DNA of 64,000 nucleotides, taken from NCBI GenBank assembly GCA_042867185.1, contig JBHZQV010000021.1, forward strand, positions 26,007 to 90,006. The letters are read 5' to 3'. The notes below the pieces were generated by a model, which had not been told where the DNA came from, ran no database searches, and saw nothing but the letters and a program-made list of their open reading frames with translations. This document shows, in pieces, positions 9,060-17,423 of the stretch. The position numbers and the translations under genes were made by a program. The stretch is from Xylophilus sp042867185. Its GTDB lineage: Bacteria > Pseudomonadota > Gammaproteobacteria > Burkholderiales > Burkholderiaceae_C. How positions within the stretch are numbered: position 1 is the first letter of the stretch; every line of letters begins with the position of its first letter.

Positions 9060-10784
9060 TCAGCGGGCCGCGCCGAGAGGCGAAGGCGATGCCGGCGGAG
9101 CGGGTGGCACGGGCGTCCCGGGCGACGAGAGAGCCGGCGGCGATGCGGGCGCAGGGCCTGCGACGCCCGTCGGCGTGCCGGCGGTGTCCGCACGGGCGAC
9201 GGCCGTGCCCTGCGCGCCGGACACCGGCCCGTTCTGCGAGAACGCCGGATCGCCCGGCGCGGCGGCCGCCGGCTCCCAGCCGCCGCCGGCCGCGCGGTAC
9301 AGCGCGATCCAGGCGGCCATGCGTTCGCGCTTCAGGTTCACCCGGGTCGTCTCGGCCGCCAGGGCGGTGCGGCGGGCGTCCTCCAGCTGGATCTGGCTGG
9401 CCAGCCCCGCGTCGTAGCGCGCCTGGAAGCCTTCGAACGAGGCGCGGTAGCCGGCCGCGGCGGTCTCGGCATCGGCGGTGCGGTCGGCGGTGGCGCGCAG
9501 GTTGACCAGCGCTTCCTCCACCTCGCGCACCGCCTGCCGCAGGCGTGCGCGGTAGACGGCGACCGCCTCGTCGTACTTGATGCGCGCAGCGGCGGCGTTG
9601 GCGACGCGCCGGCCGCCGTCGAACAACGGCAGCGACAGCTGGATCGGCCCCAGCGTCCAGATGTTGCTGCTGCCCGAGGTCGACGGCGCATCGACGTAGA
9701 AGCGGCCGACCGATCCGCCGATGGTGAGCCGCGGATAGCGCTGCGCGTCGGCATTGCCCACGTCGGCACTGGCGGCGACCACGTCGCGCGCAGCCACCGC
9801 GATGTCGGGCCGCTGGGCCAGCACCTGGGCCGGCAGCTCGGCGATGGAAAAGAGCGCATCCGGCGGCGGCTGCACCGGCGTGGCGGCCAGCTTTTGCCGC
9901 AGCAGGTCCTCGTCCAGCGCGGTGAGGGCGACCAGGCCCTTCACCGCCACGTCGCACTGCGCCTGCTGCTGCAAGAGGCGGTTGCCGGCATCGGCCGCGC
10001 TGGCGCGGGCCAGCGCGTCGTCGGCCGGCGCCTGGAAGCCGGCCTGGGTGCTGAGGGCCGAGAGCCGCGCGCTCTCGCGGCGCGACCGGGCATCGCCGCG
10101 GGCCACCTCCAGCTGCTCGCGGCAGGCGCGCAGGGCGCTCAGCTGGTTGGCCGTCTCGGCCGCGACCGAGACGCGCGCATCGTGCCAGCCGGCCTGCGCG
10201 CCCTCCAGCCGGGCCTGCGCCGCATCGCGCGCCGCACGGTTGCCGCCGAACACGTCGGGCTCCCACGAGGCCTGCAGGTTGCCCTGCGCCGAGGTGGCGA
10301 CCGCGAAGAACTGCGGCTGGAAACCGCGGCTGATGTTGGCGGTGGCGTCCAGCGTCGGGCCCAGCGCCGCGCCGGTGGTGACGCGCTGGGCGCGCGCCTG
10401 GCCGATGCGCGATGCCGCCTGCGCCAGCGTCGGGCTGGCGGCGTTGGCGGCATCCACCAGTTCGACCAGCAGCGGATCGCCCGCGCCTTCCCACCAGCGC
10501 GCCAGGCCGGCCAGCGTGCCGCCGTGGGGCAGCGATGGATCGACGGCAGGCGTGGCGGTAGGCGCCGCGGCCGGGGTGCCGGCAGCTATGGCAGGCGCAG
10601 GGATCGGTGCCGGCGGCAGCGGGGCGCGCCAGGCGGTCGGCACCGGCGCCTCGGGCGCCGCGGGCGGGCGCGGCAGGGTGCAGGCGGCCAGCGCCAGGGG
10701 CAGCAGGGCCAGCGCGAAGCGGCCGGTCCGCCCGATGGCGGTGGCGCCGGGTGTGCCGATGCGGGGAGCGAAGAGAGGGGTCAT
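9060..10784 (-). CDS. RND efflux outer-membrane lipoprotein (NodT/OprM type)
   Basis: A 574-residue outer-membrane channel of the TolC/OprM family. The start at 10784 precedes a lipoprotein signal with lipobox 'LALAAC' (Cys about 30), followed by a Pro/Ala-rich linker and two outer-membrane efflux repeats. Recognisable segments are 'LDATANISRGFQPQFF', 'DVFGGNRAARDAA' and, in the second repeat, 'LPLFDGGRR' and 'ARYDAGLASQIQLEDARR'. The start overlaps the TetR stop codon as ATGA, indicating translational coupling. The C-terminus carries an unusual Pro/Ala/Gly-rich tail of about 50 residues after the fold. Role: exit duct for the pump encoded downstream. Confidence 0.92.
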   Translation of the reverse strand: MTPLFAPRIGTPGATAIGRTGRFALALLPLALAACTLPRPPAAPEAPVPTAWRAPLPPAPIPAPAIAAGTPAAAPTATPAVDPSLPHGGTLAGLARWWEGAGDPLLVELVDAANAASPTLAQAASRIGQARAQRVTTGAALGPTLDATANISRGFQPQFFAVATSAQGNLQASWEPDVFGGNRAARDAAQARLEGAQAGWHDARVSVAAETANQLSALRACREQLEVARGDARSRRESARLSALSTQAGFQAPADDALARASAADAGNRLLQQQAQCDVAVKGLVALTALDEDLLRQKLAATPVQPPPDALFSIAELPAQVLAQRPDIAVAARDVVAASADVGNADAQRYPRLTIGGSVGRFYVDAPSTSGSSNIWTLGPIQLSLPLFDGGRRVANAAAARIKYDEAVAVYRARLRQAVREVEEALVNLRATADRTADAETAAAGYRASFEGFQARYDAGLASQIQLEDARRTALAAETTRVNLKRERMAAWIALYRAAGGGWEPAAAAPGDPAFSQNGPVSGAQGTAVARADTAGTPTGVAGPAPASPPALSSPGTPVPPAPPASPSPLGAAR

Positions 10785-11605
10785 GGAGCGGATGTCCGGG
10801 TCTTGGTGCCGGCCGTCGCGCGGGGCGCGGCGGTGGCTTTCTGTGCGCGGGCGGATACGCCGAGGGAAGGGCTTCGGCCGGGTGCGGTACGGCTTGCGGC
10901 AGGGCGGGTGGCAGCGGGGCGGCGCGCCGCGGCGGCGGTCCGCCGGCGGCGTTCGGCCGCGACCAGCGCCAGGCCGTTCTCGGTGAGCCGGTCGGCCCAG
11001 GTGTCGATGGCGGCGGTGCTGCCCAGCAGGCCGGGCCGCAGCGCATCGACGATGTCCTGCGCCACGAAGAGGTGGATCGCCAGCCCGTCGAGCGCGAAGG
11101 CCAGGCGGTGCAGGTCGTCGTCGTCGTGCCGCAGGACCAGGTGGCGGCGCAGTACCGCCATCAGCGCCGCGTGCGACGCCATCACGTCCTGGCGCATCTC
11201 CTCGGCCCACTGGTCGGTCGGCTCCAGCATCTCGCGGATGTGCAGCCGCAGGCACTGGCGCGCCAGCGCGCCCTGCTTGAGGGGCTCCACGAAGAAGGCG
11301 TAGTACGTGTGCAGGGCCTGCCGCAGCGACAGCCGCGGCGGGCTGATCAGCGGGATCACGTCACGTGCCGCGCCCATCGGCTCGGTGAAGGTGGCGGCAT
11401 AGAGGCCGGCCTTGTCGCCGAAGTAGTAGCGGATGGCGGCCAGGTTCACCGACGCGGCCTGCGCGATCTCCCGGGTCGAGGTGCGGGCGAAGCCCTTCTC
11501 CGAGAAGAGCCGCAGCGCCGTGTGCAGCAGGCGCTCGCGCGCCTCGGCACCGTCGGTGCGGTGGGCGGTGGGCAGGGCGGTCGGATCGGGCAGGGAAGAA
11601 TCCAT
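10781..11605 (-). CDS. TetR/CecR-type repressor of the efflux operon
   Basis: A 274-residue TetR-family regulator. The N-terminal helix-turn-helix is clear ('ARERLLHTALRLFSEKGF' then 'TSTREIAQAASVNLAAIRYYFGDKAGLYAATF', about residues 20-72). The C-terminal domain resembles DUF1956, found in CecR-like repressors of efflux genes ('LARQCLRLHIREMLEPTDQW'). A basic, low-complexity tail (about residues 215-274) is probably disordered. The gene is first in the operon and its stop overlaps the OMF start by 4 bp. A perfect 18-bp palindrome 21 bp upstream of the start is the probable operator, so autorepression of the whole operon is inferred. Confidence 0.9.
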   Translation of the reverse strand: MDSSLPDPTALPTAHRTDGAEARERLLHTALRLFSEKGFARTSTREIAQAASVNLAAIRYYFGDKAGLYAATFTEPMGAARDVIPLISPPRLSLRQALHTYYAFFVEPLKQGALARQCLRLHIREMLEPTDQWAEEMRQDVMASHAALMAVLRRHLVLRHDDDDLHRLAFALDGLAIHLFVAQDIVDALRPGLLGSTAAIDTWADRLTENGLALVAAERRRRTAAAARRPAATRPAASRTAPGRSPSLGVSARAQKATAAPRATAGTKTRTSAP

Positions 11606-11626
11606 CGGCCGCGATTACAGCACGAC

Positions 11627-11644
11627 TTCAATCGTTCGATTGAA
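11627..11644. promoter_or_regulatory. Palindromic operator of the TetR-efflux operon
   Basis: TTCAATCG-TT-CGATTGAA is a perfect 8-bp inverted repeat with a 2-bp spacer, 21 bp upstream of the TetR start and in the 52-bp gap before the LysR gene. Size and symmetry suit a TetR dimer. It is AT-richer than its surroundings. Recognition by this TetR protein is inferred. Confidence 0.6.
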
Positions 11645-11657
11645 TTGCGGCGGCGAT

Positions 11658-12548
11658 TCAGGCGTTCGGAAGCTTCGGCGGCAGCAGTGCCTCTCGCACG
11701 AAGCGGGTCGGCCCGTCGGTGCCGTGGTCGGAGACGGCCACGCCCAGTTGCCGCCACAGCGCCGGGCTGAGCGGCCGCACGGCGATGCGCGGATCGCGGC
11801 TCGGCTCGTACGACTCCTGCGGCAGCAGCGCCGCGCCGTAGCCGGCCGCCACCAGGGTGCGGATCGCGTCGTTGTAGTTGAGCTCGATGCGCGGCCGGCA
11901 GTGCACGCCCGCCGCGGAGAACCATTCGGCCGTCTGCCGGTAGAGGCGGGTGGAGGCGTCGTTCATGATCAGCGGCCGCTCGGCCAGCCACCGCGGCGTG
12001 AGGCGGCGCGGCGCCTTCCAGGCCGCGGGCAGAAAGGCGAGCACCGCCTCGCGCCGCAGGGCGGTGACCTGCACGCCGCGCACCGCCGGCTGCGGCAGCG
12101 CCACCACCGCCAGGTCGAGGCTGCCGGCGGCGAGCCGGGCCATGCTCTCGTTGGAGGTGAGCACCTGCACCTGCGTGTCGATGCCGGGATGCTCGCGCGC
12201 CAGGCGCTCCAGCGCCGGCGGCAGCAGGTGCGCGATGGCGCCGGTCGAGGCCCCGACACGCACCCGGCCGGTCTGGCCGGCCAGCTGGCGGCGCACGTCC
12301 TCCACCGCGTCGTCGGCATCGGCCAGCAGCCGGCGGGCCCGCGCGATGAAGCGCTCGCCCAGCGCCGTCGGCTGGGCGGGGCCCCGGCCCCGCACCAGCA
12401 ACCGGCCGCCCAGGCGTGATTCCAGCTCTGCCATCTGCACGGTCACGGTGGGGGCCGCCAGGTGCAGCGCCCGCGCGGCGTTGGCGAGCGAACCCAGGTC
12501 GGCGATGGCCACCAGGGTGCGCAGATGGTCGAGGCTCAGTTCACGCAT
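11658..12548 (-). CDS. LysR-family transcriptional regulator
   Basis: A 296-residue LysR-type regulator. The N-terminal winged helix-turn-helix ('MRELSLDHLRTLVAIADLGSL', 'AARALHLAAPTVTVQMAELE', residues 1-60) is followed by a periplasmic-binding-protein-like effector domain ('RVGASTGAIAHLLPPALERL' onwards). It is transcribed away from argC, with 80 bp between the two starts, the usual arrangement of a LysR regulator and its target. The gap contains an interrupted palindrome. The effector is unknown; a link to arginine or to another target of this promoter cannot be decided from sequence. Confidence 0.9.
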   Translation of the reverse strand: MRELSLDHLRTLVAIADLGSLANAARALHLAAPTVTVQMAELESRLGGRLLVRGRGPAQPTALGERFIARARRLLADADDAVEDVRRQLAGQTGRVRVGASTGAIAHLLPPALERLAREHPGIDTQVQVLTSNESMARLAAGSLDLAVVALPQPAVRGVQVTALRREAVLAFLPAAWKAPRRLTPRWLAERPLIMNDASTRLYRQTAEWFSAAGVHCRPRIELNYNDAIRTLVAAGYGAALLPQESYEPSRDPRIAVRPLSPALWRQLGVAVSDHGTDGPTRFVREALLPPKLPNA

Positions 12549-12566
12549 GGTGCCAATTTACCTTTT

Positions 12567-12592
12567 TTGAATCCGGCGTTCCGGATATTCAA
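12567..12592. promoter_or_regulatory. Interrupted palindrome in the lysR/argC divergent region
   Basis: TTGAATCCGG-CGTT-CCGGATATTCAA has outer arms TTGAAT/ATTCAA and inner CCGG/CCGG, slightly offset by extra bases on the right. It is central in the 80-bp gap between two divergent starts, where a LysR tetramer would bind. Low-to-moderate support. Confidence 0.4.
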
Positions 12593-12628
12593 CTGGAGCT
12601 ATCGCGGCCGCATGCCTAGGATCGCGGC

Positions 12629-13555
12629 ATGGACCTCCACATCTTCATCGACGGCGACCAGGGCACCACCGGGCTGGACCTGCAGAACCGGCTGCGCGGC
12701 AGCGAATTCCGCATCCGCACCCTGCCGGCGCATCTGCGCAAGGACGCGGCCGCCCGCCGCGACGCGCTCAACGAGAGCGACATCGCCGTCCTCTGCCTGC
12801 CCGACGCCGCGGCGCGCGACGCGGTGGCGATGGTCGACAACCCCGCGGTGCGGGTGATCGACGCCAGCTCGGCGCACCGCACCGAGCCGGGCTGGGTCTA
12901 CGGCCTGCCGGAGCTCGATGCCGGGCAGGCGGCGCGCATCGCCGGCGCCCGGCGGGTGACGAACCCCGGCTGCTACTCGACGGCCGCGGTGGCGCTGTTG
13001 CGCCCTCTGGTCGAGGCGGGCCTGGTGCCGGCCGACTATCCGCTGGTCGTCCACGCCGTCTCGGGCTACTCGGGCCAGGGACGTGCGGGTGCCGAGGCCC
13101 ACGAGGCAGGGGCCGGCGCGCATGGGCTCACGCTCTACGGCCTGGCGCTGGAGCACAAGCACGTGCCCGAGATCGAGGCGTATGCGCGCCTCGCCGCGCG
13201 GCCGATCTTCGTGCCCGCCTACGGCAGCTACCGCCAGGGCATCGTGCTGACCATCGGGCTGCATGCCCGTTTGCTGGGCGCCGGCGCCACCGGCGAGCGC
13301 ATCCACGACTGCCTGGTGGAGCGCTACCGTGGCGCGGCCCATGTGCGGGTGCTGCCGATGGCGGCGGATGCACCGACCGAGCGCGATCCGCAGGCCTGCA
13401 ACGGCTCGAACGACATGCACCTGGCCGTGGCCTGCAACCCGCGCACCGGCCAGATCGTGCTGAGCGCGGTGCTCGACAACCTGGGCAAGGGGGCGGCCGG
13501 GGCCGCGGTGCAGAACCTGCGCCTGATGGCGCAGGCGGGCCGGCCGGCGGTCTGA
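12629..13555 (+). CDS. argC: N-acetyl-gamma-glutamyl-phosphate reductase, type 2
   Basis: A 308-residue enzyme that reduces N-acetylglutamyl 5-phosphate with NADPH to the semialdehyde, the third step of arginine synthesis. It belongs to the shorter type-2 ArgC class: start 'IFIDGDQGTTGLDL' for nucleotide binding, catalytic Cys in 'NPGCYSTAA' (about residue 116), 'HAVSGYSGQGRAG' and 'FVPAYGSYRQGI'. The active site looks intact. ATG 12629 gives the expected N-terminus; no strong ribosome-binding site is seen. The gene stands alone between the divergent LysR regulator and the convergent chemoreceptor. Confidence 0.95.
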   Translation: MDLHIFIDGDQGTTGLDLQNRLRGSEFRIRTLPAHLRKDAAARRDALNESDIAVLCLPDAAARDAVAMVDNPAVRVIDASSAHRTEPGWVYGLPELDAGQAARIAGARRVTNPGCYSTAAVALLRPLVEAGLVPADYPLVVHAVSGYSGQGRAGAEAHEAGAGAHGLTLYGLALEHKHVPEIEAYARLAARPIFVPAYGSYRQGIVLTIGLHARLLGAGATGERIHDCLVERYRGAAHVRVLPMAADAPTERDPQACNGSNDMHLAVACNPRTGQIVLSAVLDNLGKGAAGAAVQNLRLMAQAGRPAV

Positions 13556-13603
13556 GGGCGGTGCGGCAGCGCCCGCCGCCGGTCGCTGGGCCTTTTGGCC
13601 CCT

Positions 13604-13644
13604 GCTATCTTATCGATAGCTGGTGGCCGGCGCTGCATGCCGGC
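13604..13644 (+). repeat. 41-bp bipartite palindromic element, copy B
   Basis: GCTAT-N7-ATAGC, five bases TGGTG, then GCCGGC-N7-GCCGGC. Both hairpins have perfect arms. It lies between the convergent ends of argC and the chemoreceptor, directly after a small GGGCC-TTTT-GGCCC hairpin (13588-13601), so the pair may serve as a two-way transcription stop. Confidence 0.8.
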
Positions 13645-13673
13645 TGCCGCCGCATGCTTCGAAGAGCCGGTGC

Positions 13674-15461
13674 TTAAAAGCTTTCCCAGTCGTCGGCATT
13701 CCCGGCCGGTGCGGTGGGCGGGGCCTTCGCGGCAGCCTTCGGGGGGGTCTGGGCCTGCAGGCGCGGCACGGGGGCCGGGCCGGCGGCGGGGGGACGGGGG
13801 ACAGACGGGCGGACGACAGGCGGGCGGGCGACCGGTGACGGAGCCGCGGAGGGGGACGAGGCCCGCGTCGCGACGGTCGCGCCCTGTGGTTTCGCGGCCC
13901 CGTGGGCCAGCGTGAACACGGCCACGGCCTCGACCAGTTGTTGCGCCTGCTGCTTCAGGCTGGACGCGGCGGCGGCGCTTTCCTCGACCAGGGCCGCGTT
14001 CTGCTGGGTGACCTGGTCCATCTGGGTGATCGCCTCGCCCACCTGGGCCACGCCCTGGCTCTGCTCGTGGCTGGCGGCGCTGATCTCGCCCATGATGTCG
14101 GTCACCCGGCGGATCGCATCGACGACCTCGCGCATGGTGGTGCCGGCCTGGTCCACCAGGGCGGTGCCCTGCTCCACCTGGCTGACGCTCGACGAGATCA
14201 GTGCCTTGATCTCCTTGGCCGCATCGGCGCTGCGTTGCGCCAGGCCGCGCACCTCGGAAGCCACCACCGCGAAGCCGCGGCCCTGTTCGCCGGCACGGGC
14301 GGCTTCCACCGCGGCGTTCAGCGCCAGGATGTTGGTCTGGAAGGCGATGCCGTCGATCACCGAGATGATGTCGGCGATGCGCTTGGAGCCCTCGTTGATG
14401 CCGCGCATCGTCTCGACCACCTGGCCGACCACCGCGCCGCCGCGCTCGGCCACGCTGCTGGCGTTCACGGCCAGCTGGTTGGCCTGGCGGGCGTTGTCGG
14501 CGTTCTGGCGCACGGTGGAGTTGAGTTCTTCCATCGAGGCGGCGGTTTCCTCGAGCGCGCTGGCCTGTTCCTCGGTGCGCTGGCTCAGATCCGCATTGCC
14601 CTGCGAAATCTGCGCGCTGGCGGTGGCCACGCTCTCGGCATTGCCGCGCACGCCCGAGACCACGCCGATCAGGCTGTCCTGCATGCGCTTTAACTGGGCC
14701 ATCATGCTGGTCTCGTCGCCCTGGCGCAGGCCGATGGAGCCGGAGAGGTCGCCACCGGCCACGCTGCGGGCGAGGTCGGCCGCCGTGCCGGGCTCACCGC
14801 CCAGCTGGCGGGTGACCGAGCGGACGATGGTGATCGCCAGCGCGACGGCGACCACGGTGATCGACGCCAGGATGCCGACCAGCCAGGTGCGGGCGCTGCT
14901 GTAGTTCTTGGCAGATTCCTCGGAGGCTGCGACAGAGAGCTTTTCGTTCAGGTCGACCAGGCTTTGCGTGATATCGAACACCTTTTGAACTGCGGTGCGC
15001 GACGGGCCTTGGTAGTAAGCCTTAGCTTGCGCGAACCCGCTCTCACCTTGACGCGCGAATCCCACCAGGTTGACCTGCGTGGCGTAGTAATCGGTCAGTG
15101 CAGCCCGCAGCTGCTTCGTCAAGCGTGCGTCTTCTTCGTTGCTCAGCATGCTTTCGTAGACAACCACGTTCTTTTCCACGGCCTGTTTGGCAGCGGTGAT
15201 ACGGGCAGCGTTGCTGTCAAAGTCCTTCTGGTCGACTGAGAGCACATAGCTGGATTCGGCCCGGCGGATGGTGGCGGTATGTAGCTGAATCTTGCCCAGC
15301 ACGCTCACGCTGGGCAGCAAATTGTTGGCGAGGTTGTCGGTGCGCTCATAGAGCTGCGACAGTTGGTAGATCGCGAAACCGCCGAGCAACAACGTGAGAA
15401 GCACGATCGCCGCAAAAGCGGCACCCAATTTCGTGCCGAGTTTGGCGTTGGAAAAAAACAT
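13674..15461 (-). CDS. Methyl-accepting chemotaxis protein with C-terminal docking peptide
   Basis: A 595-residue transmembrane chemoreceptor. TM1 (about 12-32) is followed by a four-helix periplasmic sensor of about 150 residues, TM2 ('LVGILASITVVAVALAITIV', about 190-210), HAMP, and a signalling domain with the conserved hairpin tip 'IAFQTNILALNAAVEAARAG'. A Pro/Ala-rich linker leads to a terminal 'DWESF', the pentapeptide type that tethers CheR/CheB. ATG 15461 has GGAG 9 bases upstream; an alternative ATG at 15485 is less likely. The 5-prime half has visibly lower G+C (about 50-63% per line) than the signalling half (about 70%), suggesting an acquired sensor domain. Confidence 0.95.
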   Translation of the reverse strand: MFFSNAKLGTKLGAAFAAIVLLTLLLGGFAIYQLSQLYERTDNLANNLLPSVSVLGKIQLHTATIRRAESSYVLSVDQKDFDSNAARITAAKQAVEKNVVVYESMLSNEEDARLTKQLRAALTDYYATQVNLVGFARQGESGFAQAKAYYQGPSRTAVQKVFDITQSLVDLNEKLSVAASEESAKNYSSARTWLVGILASITVVAVALAITIVRSVTRQLGGEPGTAADLARSVAGGDLSGSIGLRQGDETSMMAQLKRMQDSLIGVVSGVRGNAESVATASAQISQGNADLSQRTEEQASALEETAASMEELNSTVRQNADNARQANQLAVNASSVAERGGAVVGQVVETMRGINEGSKRIADIISVIDGIAFQTNILALNAAVEAARAGEQGRGFAVVASEVRGLAQRSADAAKEIKALISSSVSQVEQGTALVDQAGTTMREVVDAIRRVTDIMGEISAASHEQSQGVAQVGEAITQMDQVTQQNAALVEESAAAASSLKQQAQQLVEAVAVFTLAHGAAKPQGATVATRASSPSAAPSPVARPPVVRPSVPRPPAAGPAPVPRLQAQTPPKAAAKAPPTAPAGNADDWESF

Positions 15462-15647
15462 GGAAGAACTCCGGAGTGTTCGCAAGCAACTGCATACGGA
15501 TGCAGCTTTAGATGCGAAAGCTTACTTTAAAGATGAAATCATCTGTTACTAATCGCATTTTTTGACGTACGACAAGTGCCCCATGCATGAAAAACGCCGT
15601 ATTCGTCGCCCTGTGACAACAGAGAAGACGCTCGGTGAAATGGATTG

Positions 15648-15670
15648 TATGCTACAAAATAAGTAGCATA
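15648..15670. promoter_or_regulatory. Perfect inverted repeat in the AT-rich region upstream of the chemoreceptor
   Basis: TATGCTAC-N7-GTAGCATA is an 8-bp perfect inverted repeat in a region that is about 43% G+C in a window near 70%. It lies about 190 bp upstream of the chemoreceptor start and about 85 bp past the hybrid-kinase stop. It could be an operator or a weak terminator; the sequence does not decide. Confidence 0.4.
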
Positions 15671-15753
15671 AAGTCCTTTTAAATAAAGGGAATCGGCCCT
15701 GCCAGACCTTTTAAACTACCTGCTGGCCCCGGGCCAAGAAGGCCATGGCGGTG

Positions 15754-17418
15754 TCAGCGGCGGACCGCTTGGGTGACAGCGTCGAGCAGCGTCGAAATGT
15801 CGAAAGGTTTTACCAGGATAGATTGCGTATTCAGCACGCGACCCACCTCCACCATGTCCGCATAGCCGGTGGCCAGGATCACCGGCAGTCCGGGCACCTC
15901 CTGCCGTGCATGCTGGATCACCTGCGCGCCGTTCATCAGCGGCATCGCATAGTCGACGATCAGCAGGTCGGGCGGACATGCGGACAGCGCTGCCAGGCCC
16001 GCATGGCCGTCGGCCGCGTCGCTGACGAGGTGGCCAGCCAGCTGCAGGCTCTCGACGATCACCCGGCGCACATCCGCGTCGTCCTCCACCACCAGGATGC
16101 GGTAGCTCCGGCCGGGCTGGGGCGGCGCGGTGACCGCCTCGGGCGCGGCAACCTCCGGGCGGTCGTCCAGCAGCGGGAAGCACATCTCGACCACGGCGCC
16201 CTGTCCGGCTTCGCTCTCGATGCGCGCCATGCCGCCCGACTGCTGCGCGAAGCCGTAGACCTGGCTCAGCCCCAGGCCGGTGCCGCTGCCGATCGGTTTG
16301 GTGGTGAAGAACGGGTCGAACACCTTCTGCAGCAAGGCCGCGGGGATGCCGGGGCCGTTGTCGGCCACCGAGACCACGACGTAGCTGCCGGGCGGCAAGG
16401 CCGGGTCGGGGGTGGCGTCGGCGCGGCGGGTGGACAGGGTGAGGGTGCCGCCCGCATCCATCGCGTCCTTGGCGTTGACCGCCAGATTGAGCACCGCCAT
16501 CTCCAGCTGGCTCGGGTCGAGCTTGGCCCAGAGAGGCTCGTCGGACAGGGCCCACTGCAGCTGCACACCTGCGCCGACCGATACCGCGACCAGCTCCTGC
16601 ATGCCCAGCATCAGCGCATTGATGTCGGTCAGGCGCGGCAGCAGCGACTGGGCCCGGGCGAACGACAGCAGCTGCCCGGTGAGCCGGGAGCCGCGGCCCA
16701 CCGCCCGTTTGGCCTGCGCCGCCACCTTGGCCACGCGCGGCTCGGGCGCCAGGCGGGCCAGCAGGTCGAGGTTCATGCTGACGACGTGCAGCAGGTTGTT
16801 GAAATCGTGGGCGATACCGCCGGTGAGGCGGCCGATCGCCTCCATCTTCTGGACCTGCACCAGCGCGGCCTGGGCCCGTTCGCGTTCGGAAATCTCGGCC
16901 ATCAGGCGGTCGTTGGCGCCGGCCAGCTCGCGGGTGCGGGCCGCGATGCGGTCTTCCAGTTCGCCGTTGAGCCGCTCGACGGTGGCACGCGCCTCGCCCA
17001 GCTCTTCGAGGTTGCGGCGGGTGGCGTACTGGCGGTTGCGGGCGCGTACCGCGGCTTCGACCGCGCTGGACAGCGTCTCCGCCTTCACCGGGCGTTCGAG
17101 CAGCACCACGTTACCCAGCGCGTGCAGCGATGCGGATGCGCGCACCGAGCGGCGGGTCGCCTGCCGCGTGGTCAACACGATGAAGGGAAAATCCGACCAG
17201 CTCGGCTGCTGGCGGAGCCAGGTGTCGAGCGCACCGCCGGGCGTCACGCCGAAGGCCTCTTCGGTCACCACCGCGGCCGCCGCACCCTGCGCCAGCCCGG
17301 TCAGCATTTCGTCCTGCGACTGGCAGACCTGGGCGGGAATGCCGCGGCCGGCCAGCACTTCCTGCACCACATTGGCATCGCGCCCCCGCGGCGCATGCAC
17401 CATCACCCGGCGTTCCAT
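15754..17418 (-). CDS. Hybrid histidine kinase partnered with KaiC-like protein
   Basis: A 554-residue cytoplasmic kinase without membrane segments. Order: an N-terminal receiver-like domain (about 1-125) lacking a clear phospho-Asp ('AAVVTEEAF' where an Asp is expected), a coiled coil (about 140-190), a HisKA domain with 'GGIAHDFNNLLH' (His about 204), the ATPase domain with N box 'NLAVNAKDAM', 'VADNGPGIP' and 'GTGLGLSQVYGF', and a C-terminal receiver with 'LLIVDYAMP' (phospho-Asp), 'ILATGY' and 'LVKPF'. It starts 5 bp after the KaiC-like gene, so the two are co-translated. The missing Asp suggests the first domain is a protein-interaction module. No membrane sensor is visible; input probably comes from the KaiC partner (inference). 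Confidence 0.92.
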   Translation of the reverse strand: MERRVMVHAPRGRDANVVQEVLAGRGIPAQVCQSQDEMLTGLAQGAAAAVVTEEAFGVTPGGALDTWLRQQPSWSDFPFIVLTTRQATRRSVRASASLHALGNVVLLERPVKAETLSSAVEAAVRARNRQYATRRNLEELGEARATVERLNGELEDRIAARTRELAGANDRLMAEISERERAQAALVQVQKMEAIGRLTGGIAHDFNNLLHVVSMNLDLLARLAPEPRVAKVAAQAKRAVGRGSRLTGQLLSFARAQSLLPRLTDINALMLGMQELVAVSVGAGVQLQWALSDEPLWAKLDPSQLEMAVLNLAVNAKDAMDAGGTLTLSTRRADATPDPALPPGSYVVVSVADNGPGIPAALLQKVFDPFFTTKPIGSGTGLGLSQVYGFAQQSGGMARIESEAGQGAVVEMCFPLLDDRPEVAAPEAVTAPPQPGRSYRILVVEDDADVRRVIVESLQLAGHLVSDAADGHAGLAALSACPPDLLIVDYAMPLMNGAQVIQHARQEVPGLPVILATGYADMVEVGRVLNTQSILVKPFDISTLLDAVTQAVRR

Positions 17419-17423
17419 GGCGA

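Noticed and set aside
3292..9417. A 2041-codon open frame on the plus strand opposite the TonB receptor and efflux genes
   Set aside because: It is antisense to genes with clear domain motifs and its translation is His/Gln/Arg/Gly-rich low-complexity sequence, as expected for shadow frames at 70% G+C.
10785..11255. Long N-terminal extension of the outer-membrane efflux gene
   Set aside because: It runs antisense-free through the TetR coding region in another frame; the lipoprotein signal peptide begins at 10784, with ATGA coupling to tetR.
15681..15715. Sigma-28 promoter for the first chemoreceptor (TTTAAA and GCCGAT on the minus strand)
   Set aside because: The spacing between the two boxes is about 12 instead of 15 bases and the distance to the gene is over 200 bp.
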